Counted from the stretch's first letter, positions 1-8,656 are shown. The stretch is DNA of 52,670 nucleotides from Arthrobacter endolithicus (GCF_026627425.1 NZ_JAPNLH010000020.1:1-52670); one strand, 5' to 3'. Numbers and translations are program-made. The notes: generated by a model from the sequence alone, not told the origin.

Positions 1-142
1 GGATCGTGTCCGCTGGGATGCCCAGCTGCGCACCGATCCTGGTGCACGCACCACGGCCGCCACTGGGATTCTTCTGGGCGTCCATCACGAGGCGGACTGC
101 CCGCTGGCGAAGCTCATCTGGATATTTTTTCGGTGCTGGCAT
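1..142 (-). CDS. IS3-family transposase OrfA, N-terminal part (runs off the window)
   Basis: The reverse strand encodes a protein starting MPAPKKYPDELRQRAVRLV, the usual opening of the helix-turn-helix OrfA of IS3-family elements, which binds the IS ends and is fused by frameshifting to the DDE OrfB. Only the first 47 codons are inside the window; the rest lies to the left. An ATG at 151 is in frame, but the AAAGGA Shine-Dalgarno touches it. The ATG at 142 has normal spacing and is preferred. The end of the element follows upstream at about 195. Family assignment is confident; whether the element is intact cannot be judged. Confidence 0.85.
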   Translation of the reverse strand, partial: MPAPKKYPDELRQRAVRLVMDAQKNPSGGRGACTRIGAQLGIPADTI

Positions 143-175
143 GGTGCTCATCCTTTCAAGGATTCAACACCCTCC

Positions 176-195
176 ATTAAACCCGGGGCAGTTCA
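176..195 (-). repeat. Terminal inverted repeat of the IS3-family element
   Basis: Read on the reverse strand, the sequence from 195 inwards begins TGAACTGCCCCGGGTTTAAT. This is the common form of IS3-family ends, about 45 bp upstream of OrfA. The partner repeat is outside the window, so the element end is inferred from the motif and position. Confidence 0.6.
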
Positions 196-1696
196 CCTTA
201 TGGATTCATTTCCCACACGGCGCCGGCTAGATCCTGGGACTGGGAGTGCCACTCAGTGGTCGCGCCGCTCATGATCGGCGCGGGACTGCGTGAACTTCGG
301 CCAAAATCTTCGAGCGCGTTTCCCCAAAAACGCGGAAAACCGGAAGGGTAGTGTTACGCCCGGGCCAGTGCCCCCGATTACGGGCGCCAGGACAGGCTGG
401 CCCCAATGGGTAAACACTGAGACGCCCCGTGAGCTCCGTTTGGACAGGTTGATGGCTTTCCGCCCGCTCCTCGTGGTCCAAAGATCGAACCCAAACTCCG
501 CGGCGACAACAACCTCCGGCCGCAGTGCAGGCGATGACAACCTGCGATCCGTTCCAAAGTCACAACAAGTACTGTTGAATAGTTTCGAAACGAATACGTA
601 CGGTTACCAGTAAGCCACCCCTGTATCCGCACATGGACTGCGGAAGCTGACCCCCTATGGCGGCCGAACACCCACCTGAGGACCCGTCCTCAGCGCTCCA
701 TCCCGGCATGAACCTATGAAACTGTCCCGCAAAGCGTTCCCGCTACGGACAGGCTCTGGGCGAGGTCCAGTGACAAGGCGTTGCGTTGACCGCTTGAACC
801 TGTCGCACGACTTATGCCGTTTTCTGCGGCGACCCCATCTGTGCCGGCCAGCAGACCCGAACGTTAGGGGCGGGCAAGGAGTGCATAAAGATGCTCTCAA
901 CTTGCCCGCCCCGCGTTACCGGTACTGCTCTGGCCGTCTCAAGCTGTCCGACGACCAGGTGTTACTGGTGTTGCTCTGGCCGTCTCAAGCTGTCCGACGA
1001 CCAGGTACTGCGGCACTGCTATGTCCGCCTCCTACTACTTGACGGTCCGGTACTACTGGTGTTGCTCTGGCCGTCTCAAGCTGTCCGACGACCAGGTACT
1101 ACTGCAACGGTGCTTCCCCCTAGACAAGCAACTTCACCTACTGTGAGCGGGGGAACTTCCGTTCTCTTTTTCTGACGAGAAAAAATATAGCCACTCTCTG
1201 AAATCTCGTCAAGTCGACTTGCGCCGGCCCGGTTCTCCCGCGCGACTTGCGTGCCTTGGATGTCTTTCCGGAGGCCTTGGCCACTACCGCGCTGGGTGGG
1301 GTTCCCCGGCCTAGGTTGGCACTCAACCGCGCCTGCACCGCCTCCCTATTGGCCACGCCGTCGAGACCTACAGCCCTTCTCATCGCTTGGCCAAGTCATA
1401 TTTGAGGCCAGCCTGATCACGCAGCTCTTCACATCGGTCATTTTCTTCGTCCGCGTGCTGCTAGCGGCTCTGGTCTGCCGGGCGGCTTCAACCAACACCT
1501 GGGTTACTTGCGGTGTTTCCACCCGTCCCGCGGAGCGTTCCCCTCCGGACAACACCATCGATCTTGCTCCCACCGTTGCTATATGCGATCCACCCGCCGC
1601 AGGGGGACCCTCATACGGGTCACCCCTTACGAGACGTTTGAGATCCGCATGCGATCGCCAACTGGCGACGGTTGGGCTGTGGCGGCGTTCGGCGTC
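196..1696. other. Gene-poor region next to the IS3 element
   Basis: I see no convincing gene in these 1.5 kb. The open frames lack family motifs and ribosome binding sites. Recognisable structure is limited to the 46-bp tandem repeat at 926-1097 and an A/T-rich hairpin (TTTTTCT-GACG-AGAAAAA) at 1167-1184. A reverse-strand frame at 1138-1383 has a basic Lys/Arg-rich end but matches nothing I know. The stretch is probably remnant DNA beside the IS. Confidence 0.5.
926..1097. repeat. Tandem repeat, 35-bp core in three near-identical copies
   Basis: A 35-bp core beginning TGCTCTGGCCGTCTCAAGCT and ending CGACGACCAGGT occurs at 926-960, 972-1006 and 1063-1097. The first two copies are 46 bp apart and the third is 91 bp further on. 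The 46 bp between copies two and three look like a diverged fourth copy. No protein reading is convincing because no frame has a clear start or family match, so this is treated as a noncoding minisatellite. Confidence 0.85.
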
Positions 1697-2065
1697 TTAG
1701 GCGCGGTCGTGGAGGGTGATCTGGTAGCCGTCGGGGTCGGCAAAGGTGAACGTGCGACCGAAGGGGCCGTCGATCGGAGCCGAGACGATCGTGTGGCCGT
1801 CGGAGAGGAGAGCGTCGTGAATGGCTTGGACATCGGTGGCATGGAGCCAGATCGCGGCACCGATGCCGGGCTGAGCAACGGACGCAAGATCGGTGCCGGG
1901 AACGATGTCTCGCAGTGCGAACGCGATTGGCGTCGTCTCGAAGACGACAGCATGGGGAGGGCCGGCCTGAGAGCGGACGAGGCTGAGGTACTTCTCGTAG
2001 AACGCCTGCGACGCGTCGAGGTCGCGAGCCTGGAGGGAGATGAAGTCGGGGCCGGTGGCAGGCAT
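1697..2065 (-). CDS. VOC-family (glyoxalase/bleomycin-resistance-like) protein
   Basis: A 122-residue single-domain VOC protein. It opens with the beta-strand GPDFISLQARDLDASQAFY and ends with the typical FADPDGYQITLHD segment of the second beta-alpha-beta module. Members of this fold are small metal-dependent isomerases, dioxygenases or drug-binding proteins, and the substrate cannot be read from the sequence. The ATG at 2065 has a good site (AAGGAGCATCATA). It is divergent from the MarR gene and shares a 63-bp intergenic region with two palindromic operators, so it is probably the MarR target. Confidence 0.85.
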   Translation of the reverse strand: MPATGPDFISLQARDLDASQAFYEKYLSLVRSQAGPPHAVVFETTPIAFALRDIVPGTDLASVAQPGIGAAIWLHATDVQAIHDALLSDGHTIVSAPIDGPFGRTFTFADPDGYQITLHDRA

Positions 2066-2085
2066 TATGATGCTCCTTATTGGTG

Positions 2086-2101
2086 TGTCTGTTTTCTGAC
2101 A
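2086..2101. promoter_or_regulatory. Candidate MarR operator 1
   Basis: TGTCTGTTTTCTGACA is an imperfect 16-bp palindrome (TGTC...GACA) with the same half-sites and length as the perfect copy at 2114-2129. The two centres are 28 bp apart. Both lie between the divergent VOC and MarR genes. Confidence 0.55.
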
Positions 2102-2113
2102 CCGATCAATCTA

Positions 2114-2129
2114 TGTCAGAATACTGACA
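2114..2129. promoter_or_regulatory. Candidate MarR operator 2
   Basis: TGTCAGAATACTGACA is a perfect 6+6 inverted repeat with a 4-bp spacer. It ends on the first base of the MarR start codon, so bound protein would block its own expression. Confidence 0.6.
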
Positions 2130-2587
2130 TGAGTCAAGACTTTATCGGCGTCGTCCTAGAGACGTCACTGGGCTTCGTGCTGAAGGAGGCGGCAAGTGCC
2201 CTTCGCGCTGCCATGGAGGCAGTGCTGCGGCCGCTCGGGATGACCGTGACGCACTACTCCTGCCTCGAGCTTCTGGCACAGCGCCCGGGCCTGTCGAACT
2301 CGGAGCTCGCGCGGGGAGCATTCGTGACGCGGCAGTCGATGAACGTGCTGCTGCAAAGTTTGGAACGAGATGGCTACGTGAGCAGGCCGGCGGAGGCCCC
2401 TGTCGGGAAAGTTCTTCCCGCCCGGCTCACGCCACGCGGTCGCCGGAGGCTAGAGACGGCGACCGTTGCGGTCCGATCCGTCGAAGTCAGGATGCTGGGC
2501 GGCATGTCGGAGGACGAGCAGTCGGGTGCGTTCAGGATCCTGCAGAGCATGATCCACTCCTTGCGCGACGATAACGAGGGTGCGTAA
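2129..2587 (+). CDS. MarR-family transcriptional regulator
   Basis: 152 residues with the MarR winged helix: the helix around LELLAQRPGLSNSELARGAF, the recognition helix TRQSMNVLLQSLERDGYV and the wing ending in LTPRGRRRL. Proteins of this family are dimeric repressors released by small ligands. The open frame extends far upstream, but the ATG at 2129 begins the conserved domain. It has no Shine-Dalgarno, so the transcript may be leaderless. The divergent VOC gene and the two 16-bp palindromes between them suggest autoregulation plus control of the VOC gene. Confidence 0.9.
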   Translation: MSQDFIGVVLETSLGFVLKEAASALRAAMEAVLRPLGMTVTHYSCLELLAQRPGLSNSELARGAFVTRQSMNVLLQSLERDGYVSRPAEAPVGKVLPARLTPRGRRRLETATVAVRSVEVRMLGGMSEDEQSGAFRILQSMIHSLRDDNEGA

Positions 2588-2917
2588 ATCGTTCCGGTGG
2601 GCACGTCAGCCATCGCGAACGCAGGACGTTCCCTTGTGACACAAGTCCTGGCCAGAGCATGCCGGCTGGGTCTCGACTCGAATCTGCGTGGTTAGCGGTC
2701 CCGCTATCGGGCGGTGCCTCGGGGCGAATGTGATCTCGGGTGCTCTCTCCCGACAGCGATGCATTGGGGCCCGTCTTGTCCGGCGACCTCACCAACGGCG
2801 GCCCAGATCTGGGCTGAACTGTCGGTCAGCGCTGAATAGTTTTGGCGTCGCTGCTGGGGTAGTTAGCGGAGACTTATCCGCTGCACAGGGTGGCCGCGGA
2901 TGTGGCAAGGTGGGGTG
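2588..2917. other. Intergenic region upstream of the TetR gene
   Basis: About 330 bp without a supported gene. The only clear structure is the palindrome at 2865-2882, just before the TetR start. Confidence 0.5.
2865..2882. promoter_or_regulatory. Candidate TetR autoregulatory operator
   Basis: AGCGGA-GACTTA-TCCGCT is a perfect 6-bp inverted repeat with a 6-bp spacer, 35 bp upstream of the TetR start. Position and symmetry suit a TetR operator; binding is inferred. Confidence 0.45.
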
Positions 2918-3574
2918 ATGGAGGAGAGCGCTGTAGACGAGGCTGGGCCGCGAGTCCATCGTCGGGATGCGGCGCGGAACCGAGAGCGACTGATTGCGTC
3001 GGCGTTGTCGATGATCGCACGGGACGGTTTCAATGTCCCTGTTCGGATGATCGCGCAGGAGGCGGGCCTTGGTGTCGCAACCTTTTATCGCTCGTTTCCT
3101 GACCGTAGTGCGCTGATGCGCGAGCTCGAGCACCGGGCTTACGACAGTCTCATTACGATTCTGGAGTCAATTCGGACTGATGGGGTTGGAGGCCTCGAGG
3201 CCATTGAGCGTTTCCTCACCGACTCACTGGAGATCGCCGACCAACTCATCCTTCCTTTGCACGGCGCTGCGCCCATCATGGATGGCGATGCAATTCAGAA
3301 GCGGGCGACGATCGATAGCACGCTTGAAGAGTTTCTCAATGAGGGGCGCGTTGACGGATCGATCCGGCACGATGCCAACGCCACCGACATCATCGTCTGC
3401 AGCGCCCTCATCACCCAGCCACTTCACTTCACTTCACATTGGCACAGAAGCGCAAATCGGCACATTGCGTTGTTCCTGGCCGGGCTTGCTGCTGGAGCGA
3501 ATCTTCCAGGACCTGCGGTGGAGCAATCCGATATCGAAGCATCGTTTCGACTTGAGGCGGATGAAAACTCTTAG
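2918..3574 (+). CDS. TetR/AcrR-family transcriptional regulator
   Basis: 218 residues. The N-terminal HTH is typical: RDAARNRERLIASALSMIA, then a turn and recognition helix ending in GVATFYRSFPDRSALM. The C-terminal ligand-binding half resembles TetR proteins with a SbtR-like C domain. The ATG at 2918 follows AAGGTGGGG and is preferred over an upstream ATG at 2900. The stop overlaps by 4 bp the stop of the convergent FAD oxidoreductase. It probably controls the neighbouring oxidoreductase genes; palindromes at 2865-2882 and 4957-4970 are candidate sites. Confidence 0.9.
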   Translation: MEESAVDEAGPRVHRRDAARNRERLIASALSMIARDGFNVPVRMIAQEAGLGVATFYRSFPDRSALMRELEHRAYDSLITILESIRTDGVGGLEAIERFLTDSLEIADQLILPLHGAAPIMDGDAIQKRATIDSTLEEFLNEGRVDGSIRHDANATDIIVCSALITQPLHFTSHWHRSANRHIALFLAGLAAGANLPGPAVEQSDIEASFRLEADENS

Positions 3575-4899
3575 CCGAGGTAGCGGGAACGACTGATCAC
3601 GCCGTCAGGATCAACGGTGTCCGCAATGTGGGCCACTCGCTGACGCAGGCCTTCGGGCAACGCGTCGGGAACCGAATCACTCCCCTCCGCCCAGGAGCCG
3701 AGGCTCAGCCCAAGATCCACGATGGCGGCGGCCCTACGAACTGTCGCGAAAGCCTTGTTGATGTGTTCGCGAGTGTTCGGCCCGATGAGGGCGCCCACCG
3801 CGTGCACCACAAACGGTCCCTGGACGGCTGTCTCGGCACCGTCGCGGGTGCGGGCATCGTTATCAAGTGACCGGATCTCGATCATCGCCAGTGCCGATTC
3901 CGCTGGTGCGGCCGTGCGCAGGATGTCGGCAGCAACTTGACCGGTGACGGGGCCGAGCCAGCGGGCTAGGCCGATTGCAGGGACAGCCATCGGAGGATCC
4001 AGGTGAATGGTCGCCAATCCGGACGCGTCGGTCGGACCCCAGGTGTCGACGGTCGGCGCAATGACGCGACGCACAGCATCCAGCAGGGGCAGCGCCCCCG
4101 CTTCGCCGTCGCTTGATGCCACCGCCAGATGGACGACCGGTACACCCTGGAGCTCCTTCGGGAAGTTTGGCGCGGGAGGTGTGTGCAACACGGCAATGCT
4201 TGCTGCAACAGACGCGCCAACCTCAGCGAGTGAAGCAGCCCAGGCCTGAACGACGTCGTCCAGGGCCTCGATCGGCCAGAGCAGATAGCCGGCGTGCAGG
4301 TCGTTAATCGGCACGAGATCGAAGTCGAGGTGCGTTGCAATCCCGACGCCACCACCACCGCGGAACGCCCAGAGAGCATCACGGTCCATCGGATCCACTG
4401 CATCGTCGGTAGCGAGGCGAAGGTTGCCCTTGCCGTCGACGTATTCGACCGAACGCAGGGCCGAACTGGCAGCCCCGAACGGGCGAGTCAACCACCCAAA
4501 CCCGCCCCCGAACGTGTAGCCGCCCACGGCAACGGTGGGCGATGAGCCAGCCAGACCCATCAGCCCGTGAACCTCAGCTTTGGGGTTGATTTCTCCCCAG
4601 GTCAGCCCAGCGCCAGCTGATGCCGTCCGTGCATCAGGGTCGATCGTCAGTTCGCGCAGACCTGACGTATCGATGATGATCGTGTTGTTCCCCACATGGC
4701 CACCCGCACCGTGCCCCGTCGCCTGCGGCATGACCTTCAGGCCTCGACGAGCGGCCTGAACAACGACTTCACTGACCTCCGCGGCGGTCGCCGGCTTCGC
4801 GACGAACGCCGGTTCCTGGGTTCCACTGGAATTATCCGCACTCGTTCCCGCCACATACTCAGGCGATGCGGGCGGGTAAAGCTGGACCGATTCGCTCAT
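3571..4899 (-). CDS. FAD-binding oxidoreductase, BBE/FAD_binding_4 type
   Basis: 442 residues with a PCMH-type FAD-binding domain: the pyrophosphate-contacting GHGAGGHVGNN, then the glycine-rich GGYTFGGGFGWLTRPFG and the FRGGGG segment, and a C-terminal substrate domain. Family members oxidise alcohols, sugars or alkaloid-like substrates using covalently or tightly held FAD and pass electrons to oxygen. The substrate here is unknown. The start at 4899 has GGAGTCCGGC upstream and is preferred over an in-frame ATG at 4911. The gene converges with the TetR gene (4-bp overlap) and is divergent from the NmrA-like gene. Confidence 0.85.
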   Translation of the reverse strand: MSESVQLYPPASPEYVAGTSADNSSGTQEPAFVAKPATAAEVSEVVVQAARRGLKVMPQATGHGAGGHVGNNTIIIDTSGLRELTIDPDARTASAGAGLTWGEINPKAEVHGLMGLAGSSPTVAVGGYTFGGGFGWLTRPFGAASSALRSVEYVDGKGNLRLATDDAVDPMDRDALWAFRGGGGVGIATHLDFDLVPINDLHAGYLLWPIEALDDVVQAWAASLAEVGASVAASIAVLHTPPAPNFPKELQGVPVVHLAVASSDGEAGALPLLDAVRRVIAPTVDTWGPTDASGLATIHLDPPMAVPAIGLARWLGPVTGQVAADILRTAAPAESALAMIEIRSLDNDARTRDGAETAVQGPFVVHAVGALIGPNTREHINKAFATVRRAAAIVDLGLSLGSWAEGSDSVPDALPEGLRQRVAHIADTVDPDGVISRSRYLG

Positions 4900-4956
4900 G
4901 CCGGACTCCATTCATCGAGGGTGGCGGTGACCGTCCGGTGGACAACATCGCCTAGG

Positions 4957-4970
4957 GGACGAAATCGTCC
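4957..4970. promoter_or_regulatory. Candidate operator upstream of the NmrA-like gene
   Basis: GGACGAAATCGTCC is a perfect 6+6 inverted repeat with a 2-bp spacer. It lies over the expected -35 region of the NmrA-like gene, between it and the divergent FAD oxidoreductase. It fits a TetR-type operator, but the binding protein is not known. Confidence 0.45.
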
Positions 4971-4992
4971 GCTTCTGTGGGATACTTTAAGT

Positions 4993-5847
4993 ATGACTGA
5001 AAAGACCGCGCCTCCCTATGCTGTCATCGGTGCTACCGGGCAGCAAGGAGGCGCCGTGGTTGATGCACTTCTCGACCGTGGCGCCAACGTGCGCGCCATA
5101 GTGCGAAACCCCGAATCTGATAGGAGCCGAGCTCTCGCTGCGCGAGGGGTGAGTCTCGTTCACGGCGACCTGGACGAAGTCGACTCGATTGCGTCGGCGT
5201 TGGCCGATGTGAGCGGGTTGTTCCTGATGACCACCTACGACGAGAGCGACGGCGGGACGGACGGTGAGATTATCCGCGGCCGCGCCATCGCCGACGCTGC
5301 GCAACACGCGAAAGTCCCACGCGTCGTGTATTCCTCCGTCGGCGGGGCCGAACGCAACAGCGGTGTCCCGCACTTTGAAAGCAAGCGACTTGTCGAGAAA
5401 GCCTTGACCGATGTCGTTCCGGTGTCGTTCGTCCGACCAACGTTCTTCCTGGAGAATCTCGCCCGCTCGCTGGTGCCAAGCGGCGACACCGAGTTCGTAC
5501 TTCGGCTTCCCATGCCTGGCAATGTGCCCCTACAGATGGTCTCGGTCCGCGACATCGGAATCGTTGCCGCCGAGGTCCTCCTCAACCCCGCCCTGTTGCC
5601 CGACGGTGCCATCGAGATCGCGGGCGACGAACTCACCTGTGAAGCTATCGCTCAGCGAATCGGCGAGCACCTCGGCAAGCCCGGGCAATTTCAAAGCGTC
5701 CCCCTTAGCGTGTTCGGCGCCGACACCGATCGACAGGCCATGTTCCGATGGTTCGTGGACACGCCCGCCTACCAGGCCAACTTCACCGCAACCAAACGAA
5801 TCGATCCCGACGTGCTCGATCTAGTCGCCTGGCTTCGACTCAAATGA
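4993..5847 (+). CDS. NmrA-like NAD(P)-binding protein (atypical SDR)
   Basis: 284 residues with an N-terminal Rossmann fold (VIGATGQQGGAVVDALLDRG, the GxxGxxG motif), Arg residues suited to NADP after the second strand, and a YSSVGGAER segment replacing the classical SDR active site. NmrA-like proteins are NAD(P)H sensors or reductases of quinones and aromatics. The start at 4993 lacks a Shine-Dalgarno, and a -10-like GATACT at 4981-4986 puts the transcript start at or near the ATG, so it is probably leaderless. Its 3' end overlaps the convergent quinone oxidoreductase gene by 27 bp. Confidence 0.85.
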   Translation: MTEKTAPPYAVIGATGQQGGAVVDALLDRGANVRAIVRNPESDRSRALAARGVSLVHGDLDEVDSIASALADVSGLFLMTTYDESDGGTDGEIIRGRAIADAAQHAKVPRVVYSSVGGAERNSGVPHFESKRLVEKALTDVVPVSFVRPTFFLENLARSLVPSGDTEFVLRLPMPGNVPLQMVSVRDIGIVAAEVLLNPALLPDGAIEIAGDELTCEAIAQRIGEHLGKPGQFQSVPLSVFGADTDRQAMFRWFVDTPAYQANFTATKRIDPDVLDLVAWLRLK

Positions 5848-6768
5848 GACGTCCAGCACGACTTTGCCGATGCCACGCCCGCCCGCCAACTCGAGGTAAG
5901 CCTCTCGAACCTCCTTGAGAGGGAAACGAGCACGAATCGGGACGGTAACCGCGCCGGAAGCAACCAGATCAGCGAATTGGACGACAGTGGCTCGAATGTC
6001 CGCGAGTTGGTACATGCCCTGGGTGAGGATCCCGAGCCGCTGGCCGGCCGCGAAGTCGATGATCGTATCGATTCGGTCGGGCGAAACGCCGAGCGCAATC
6101 GCAAGATCCGCATTGCCGTCCCCATGCGTGTCAAGAAACGCATCGACCCCGCCAGGAGCAGCCGCCTGAATGCGCTCAAGCACGCCGTCACCGTAGACGA
6201 CCGGCGTGGCGCCGAGTTGGCGGACGGCCTCCTGATCACTGACCCCAGCAGTCGCAATAACACGAGCCCCGGCCAGAATGGCGAGTTGCACCACGGTGGC
6301 ACCAACGCCGCCCGCGCCGCCCGCGACAACGACGGTGTCCCCTTTGGCAATTTTCACCGCTTGAATCATCGACGTTGCTGTGGCACCAGTGATCGGGATC
6401 ACCGCTGCAGTCTCCCAGTCGATATTTTCCGGCTTCGTCAGAACGTTGGTGATCGGCACCCGCACAAAATCGGCCTGAGCGTCACGACCGTCGGAGAAGC
6501 CGATTACCACGTCATCGACGGTGACACCGGTCACATTGTCAGCCACCGCCACAACCACTCCCGAGAATTCGGTGCCTTGACCAGAAGGAAAATGCGCAGG
6601 ATTCATCGCGTCCATCAGGCCCTCACGGATGGCTGCCTCACCCGGATTGACACCGGCCGCACGCACGCGGACAACGATTTCACCGTTTTGCGGGGACGGC
6701 ATCGATACTTCGCGAATCTCCAAGACCTCGAGACCGCCGTAAGACCCGAATTGCACTGCGCGAGGCAT
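5821..6768 (-). CDS. NADPH:quinone oxidoreductase-like zinc-independent MDR protein
   Basis: 315 residues of the medium-chain dehydrogenase/reductase fold: the N-terminal GroES-like domain with RAAGVNPGEAAIREG, then the Rossmann motif VVAGGAGGVGATVVQLA. The zinc-ligand cysteines of alcohol dehydrogenases are absent, as in quinone oxidoreductases (QOR), which reduce quinones or enones with NADPH. The ATG at 6768 follows AAAAGGAGCGCT and is preferred over a start 34 codons upstream. It converges on and overlaps the NmrA-like gene. A GTATT-CGGC-AATAC palindrome upstream at 6829 may be an operator. Confidence 0.85.
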   Translation of the reverse strand: MPRAVQFGSYGGLEVLEIREVSMPSPQNGEIVVRVRAAGVNPGEAAIREGLMDAMNPAHFPSGQGTEFSGVVVAVADNVTGVTVDDVVIGFSDGRDAQADFVRVPITNVLTKPENIDWETAAVIPITGATATSMIQAVKIAKGDTVVVAGGAGGVGATVVQLAILAGARVIATAGVSDQEAVRQLGATPVVYGDGVLERIQAAAPGGVDAFLDTHGDGNADLAIALGVSPDRIDTIIDFAAGQRLGILTQGMYQLADIRATVVQFADLVASGAVTVPIRARFPLKEVREAYLELAGGRGIGKVVLDVSFESKPGD

Positions 6769-7082
6769 AGCGCTCCTTTTTGCATGATCACTAAAGCTAC
6801 AAAAACCGGAAACCGGATGATTTATTCCGTATTCGGCAATACTCAGCATACTAACGCAGGACGATGTCACGAGCGAATCTATTTGGGACAGGGCCAGCTC
6901 GCTGATCGTTAGCCGGGAGTCCGGTGAGGTCCGGCTACCGGGCGCAGCCTTCGCCGACCGGAGGGTTCACCTACCCCAGTCGAAGTTGAGTGGGATGCCC
7001 GGGTGGTTAGGCAGGAGAGCAATGACGTCGGGGTCTGCGCCTGAGGGGTGGTCATCAGGTTAGGCGGGCCACCTTTTCAGAC
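6769..7082. other. Intergenic region with a palindrome and a hairpin
   Basis: No gene is seen. It holds a GTATT-CGGC-AATAC inverted repeat at 6829-6842 upstream of the quinone oxidoreductase gene and a TAGCCGG...CCGGCTA hairpin at 6909-6936 with no T-run. Confidence 0.4.
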
Positions 7083-7658
7083 TCATCGCCGGTGTTGGTG
7101 GCCTGGCAGGTGAGCTCGCTCCCCGTCGCGATCGAAGATCGTCAGCAACTCCACGGGCCCCTCGTGCGCCTCTATGGAGTGTGGGGTCATCGTGGAGAAC
7201 TCGGCCGCCTGCCCTTCGTGGACCAGGATTGTCCGCTCCCCAAGGCGCAGTCGGATAGTTCCGCTGAGCACGGTGAACCATTCGTATCCCGGGTGCACCT
7301 GCGTCTCGTTTACCGCGCGGTCGGGAGTGATCCGCATTTTGGCGATCGTGACGCCGCGGCGATCGCGCTCGCGCGAGAGAACCCACACGGTCGAACCGGC
7401 GCTTGTCTCGGGCTCGGGGCGGATGACAACGTCATCGTCGCCCTCAGGCTCAACGAGCTGGTCGAGCGTCGTGCCAAGCGCCTGAGCGATCGGCAAGAGC
7501 TGATCGAGCGCGATACGGCGATGGCCCGTCTCGATGCGGCTCAGCGTAGACGCCGACAGGTAGCAGCGGCCGGCGAGCGTATCGAGGGTCCAACCCCGGG
7601 CCACGCGAAGGCTTCGAATTCGTTGGCGGACGATCTCATCAAGCAATTCTTGCGTCAT
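7083..7658 (-). CDS. XRE-family regulator with C-terminal cupin domain
   Basis: 191 residues. Residues about 5-65 form an XRE helix-turn-helix (WTLDTLAGRCYLSASTLSRIETG). Residues about 110-185 form a small cupin barrel (HPGYEWFTVLSGTIRLRLGE) that in this family senses a small ligand. Such proteins typically repress an adjacent catabolic or detoxification gene. The start at 7658 begins the conserved domain. Divergent transcription from the methyltransferase/flavoprotein pair, with only 48 bp between starts, makes those genes the likely targets. Confidence 0.9.
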   Translation of the reverse strand: MTQELLDEIVRQRIRSLRVARGWTLDTLAGRCYLSASTLSRIETGHRRIALDQLLPIAQALGTTLDQLVEPEGDDDVVIRPEPETSAGSTVWVLSRERDRRGVTIAKMRITPDRAVNETQVHPGYEWFTVLSGTIRLRLGERTILVHEGQAAEFSTMTPHSIEAHEGPVELLTIFDRDGERAHLPGHQHRR

Positions 7659-7706
7659 ACGCAATAGCCTATGCCGAAAACGGATTGCTGCGATAACCTG
7701 ATTACC

Positions 7707-8656
7707 GTGACCCAAACCCACACCACTGTGCACCATTCACCTCACGACCTACCCGAACGCGGATTCGCACCGGAGCATGACGCCGGTCTTGCCGAATTTT
7801 TAGACCTCGACGCTACGCTAAGTGCACAGGTGTTGGTGGCAGCGCTGAATGCCGCATCCGATGCTCTCGGCACTGAGCCGCGTGTCGTTGTCGACCTTGG
7901 TGCCGGAACGGGAAAAAAACTCTTGCTCTCGCGACCCGCTTCCCAGACGCCCAGATTCACGGTCTCGACTCCTCACCCACAATGCTCGTCCGTCTGCGTG
8001 CCGCGGCAGCGGCGGGTGAGGTCGCTGACCGGGTCGAGACGCACTTGGTTAACCTCGATGGCGACTGGCCTGCGGTTATACCGGCCAGCATCGACCTCGC
8101 CTGGGCGGCGCTCTCGTTGCACCACGTAACCCGCCCCGTGCAGGTTCTGAGGCAGGTATTCGAAGTACTGCGCCCGGGCGGTGTGCTCATCGTCATCGAG
8201 CCGAGCGGGGCGACAACATACGAGCCCGCCGACCTAGGCACGGGCAGCCGCGACCTTGGCGAACGTCTTGCCGGTGGACTCCCCGCACCCGGATACCAAT
8301 TGGCGGCCGAGTGGATGACGGCACTTGAAGCGGCTGGGTTTTCGCTAATCAAACGCCTAGAAATTTCCTTCAATGCGTCGGCGAACACGATAGATGGTGC
8401 ACGCTATCTCGAGCTGCAAATGACCCACAACCGGGCCATCCTCGTCGATGACCTGTGCGCGGATGATCTCGCCGCGATTGACGCCGCGATATCCGAACTG
8501 GCAGCTGGAACCTTTGAGCTCGGGTTCACCTCCAGTCGTGACGTCTGGACCGCCGTTCGTCCGGCCAGCGTCGAGCCGATACTTCCGGACAAGCGGTCAG
8601 TCGACCAACTTGTAACGACTAGCACTAATTCAAATGAGAAGGAAACAACCCAATGA
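7707..8656 (+). pseudogene. Class I SAM-dependent methyltransferase, split by a -1 frameshift at an A7 run
   Basis: Two overlapping frames together encode one methyltransferase of about 316 residues. The first ends its match at VVVDLGAGTG (SAM-binding motif I), and the second resumes with LALATRFPDAQIHGLDSS, the normal continuation. The switch falls in AAAAAAA at 7913-7919. Zero-frame codons AAA AAA after an A form a canonical A-AAA-AAA slippery heptamer, and one -1 slip gives GTG-KK-TLALA, the family's usual length. The GTG at 7707 starts it with no Shine-Dalgarno (probably leaderless). Its stop overlaps the flavoprotein start (ATGA). It may be a sequencing error, a broken gene or programmed frameshifting. 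Confidence 0.75.

Noticed and set aside
926-1097. CRISPR array
   Set aside because: Three cores with 11-bp and 56-bp spacers that are themselves similar; no cas genes and no unique spacers.
716-1175. Open frames across the 46-bp tandem repeat that read Ser/Leu/Pro-rich peptides
   Set aside because: The repeat keeps several frames open at once, no start has a ribosome binding site, and no family match is seen.
1138-1383. Reverse-strand basic 81-codon frame as a DNA-binding protein
   Set aside because: No recognisable fold, no ribosome binding site, and it lies in decayed DNA beside the IS3 end.
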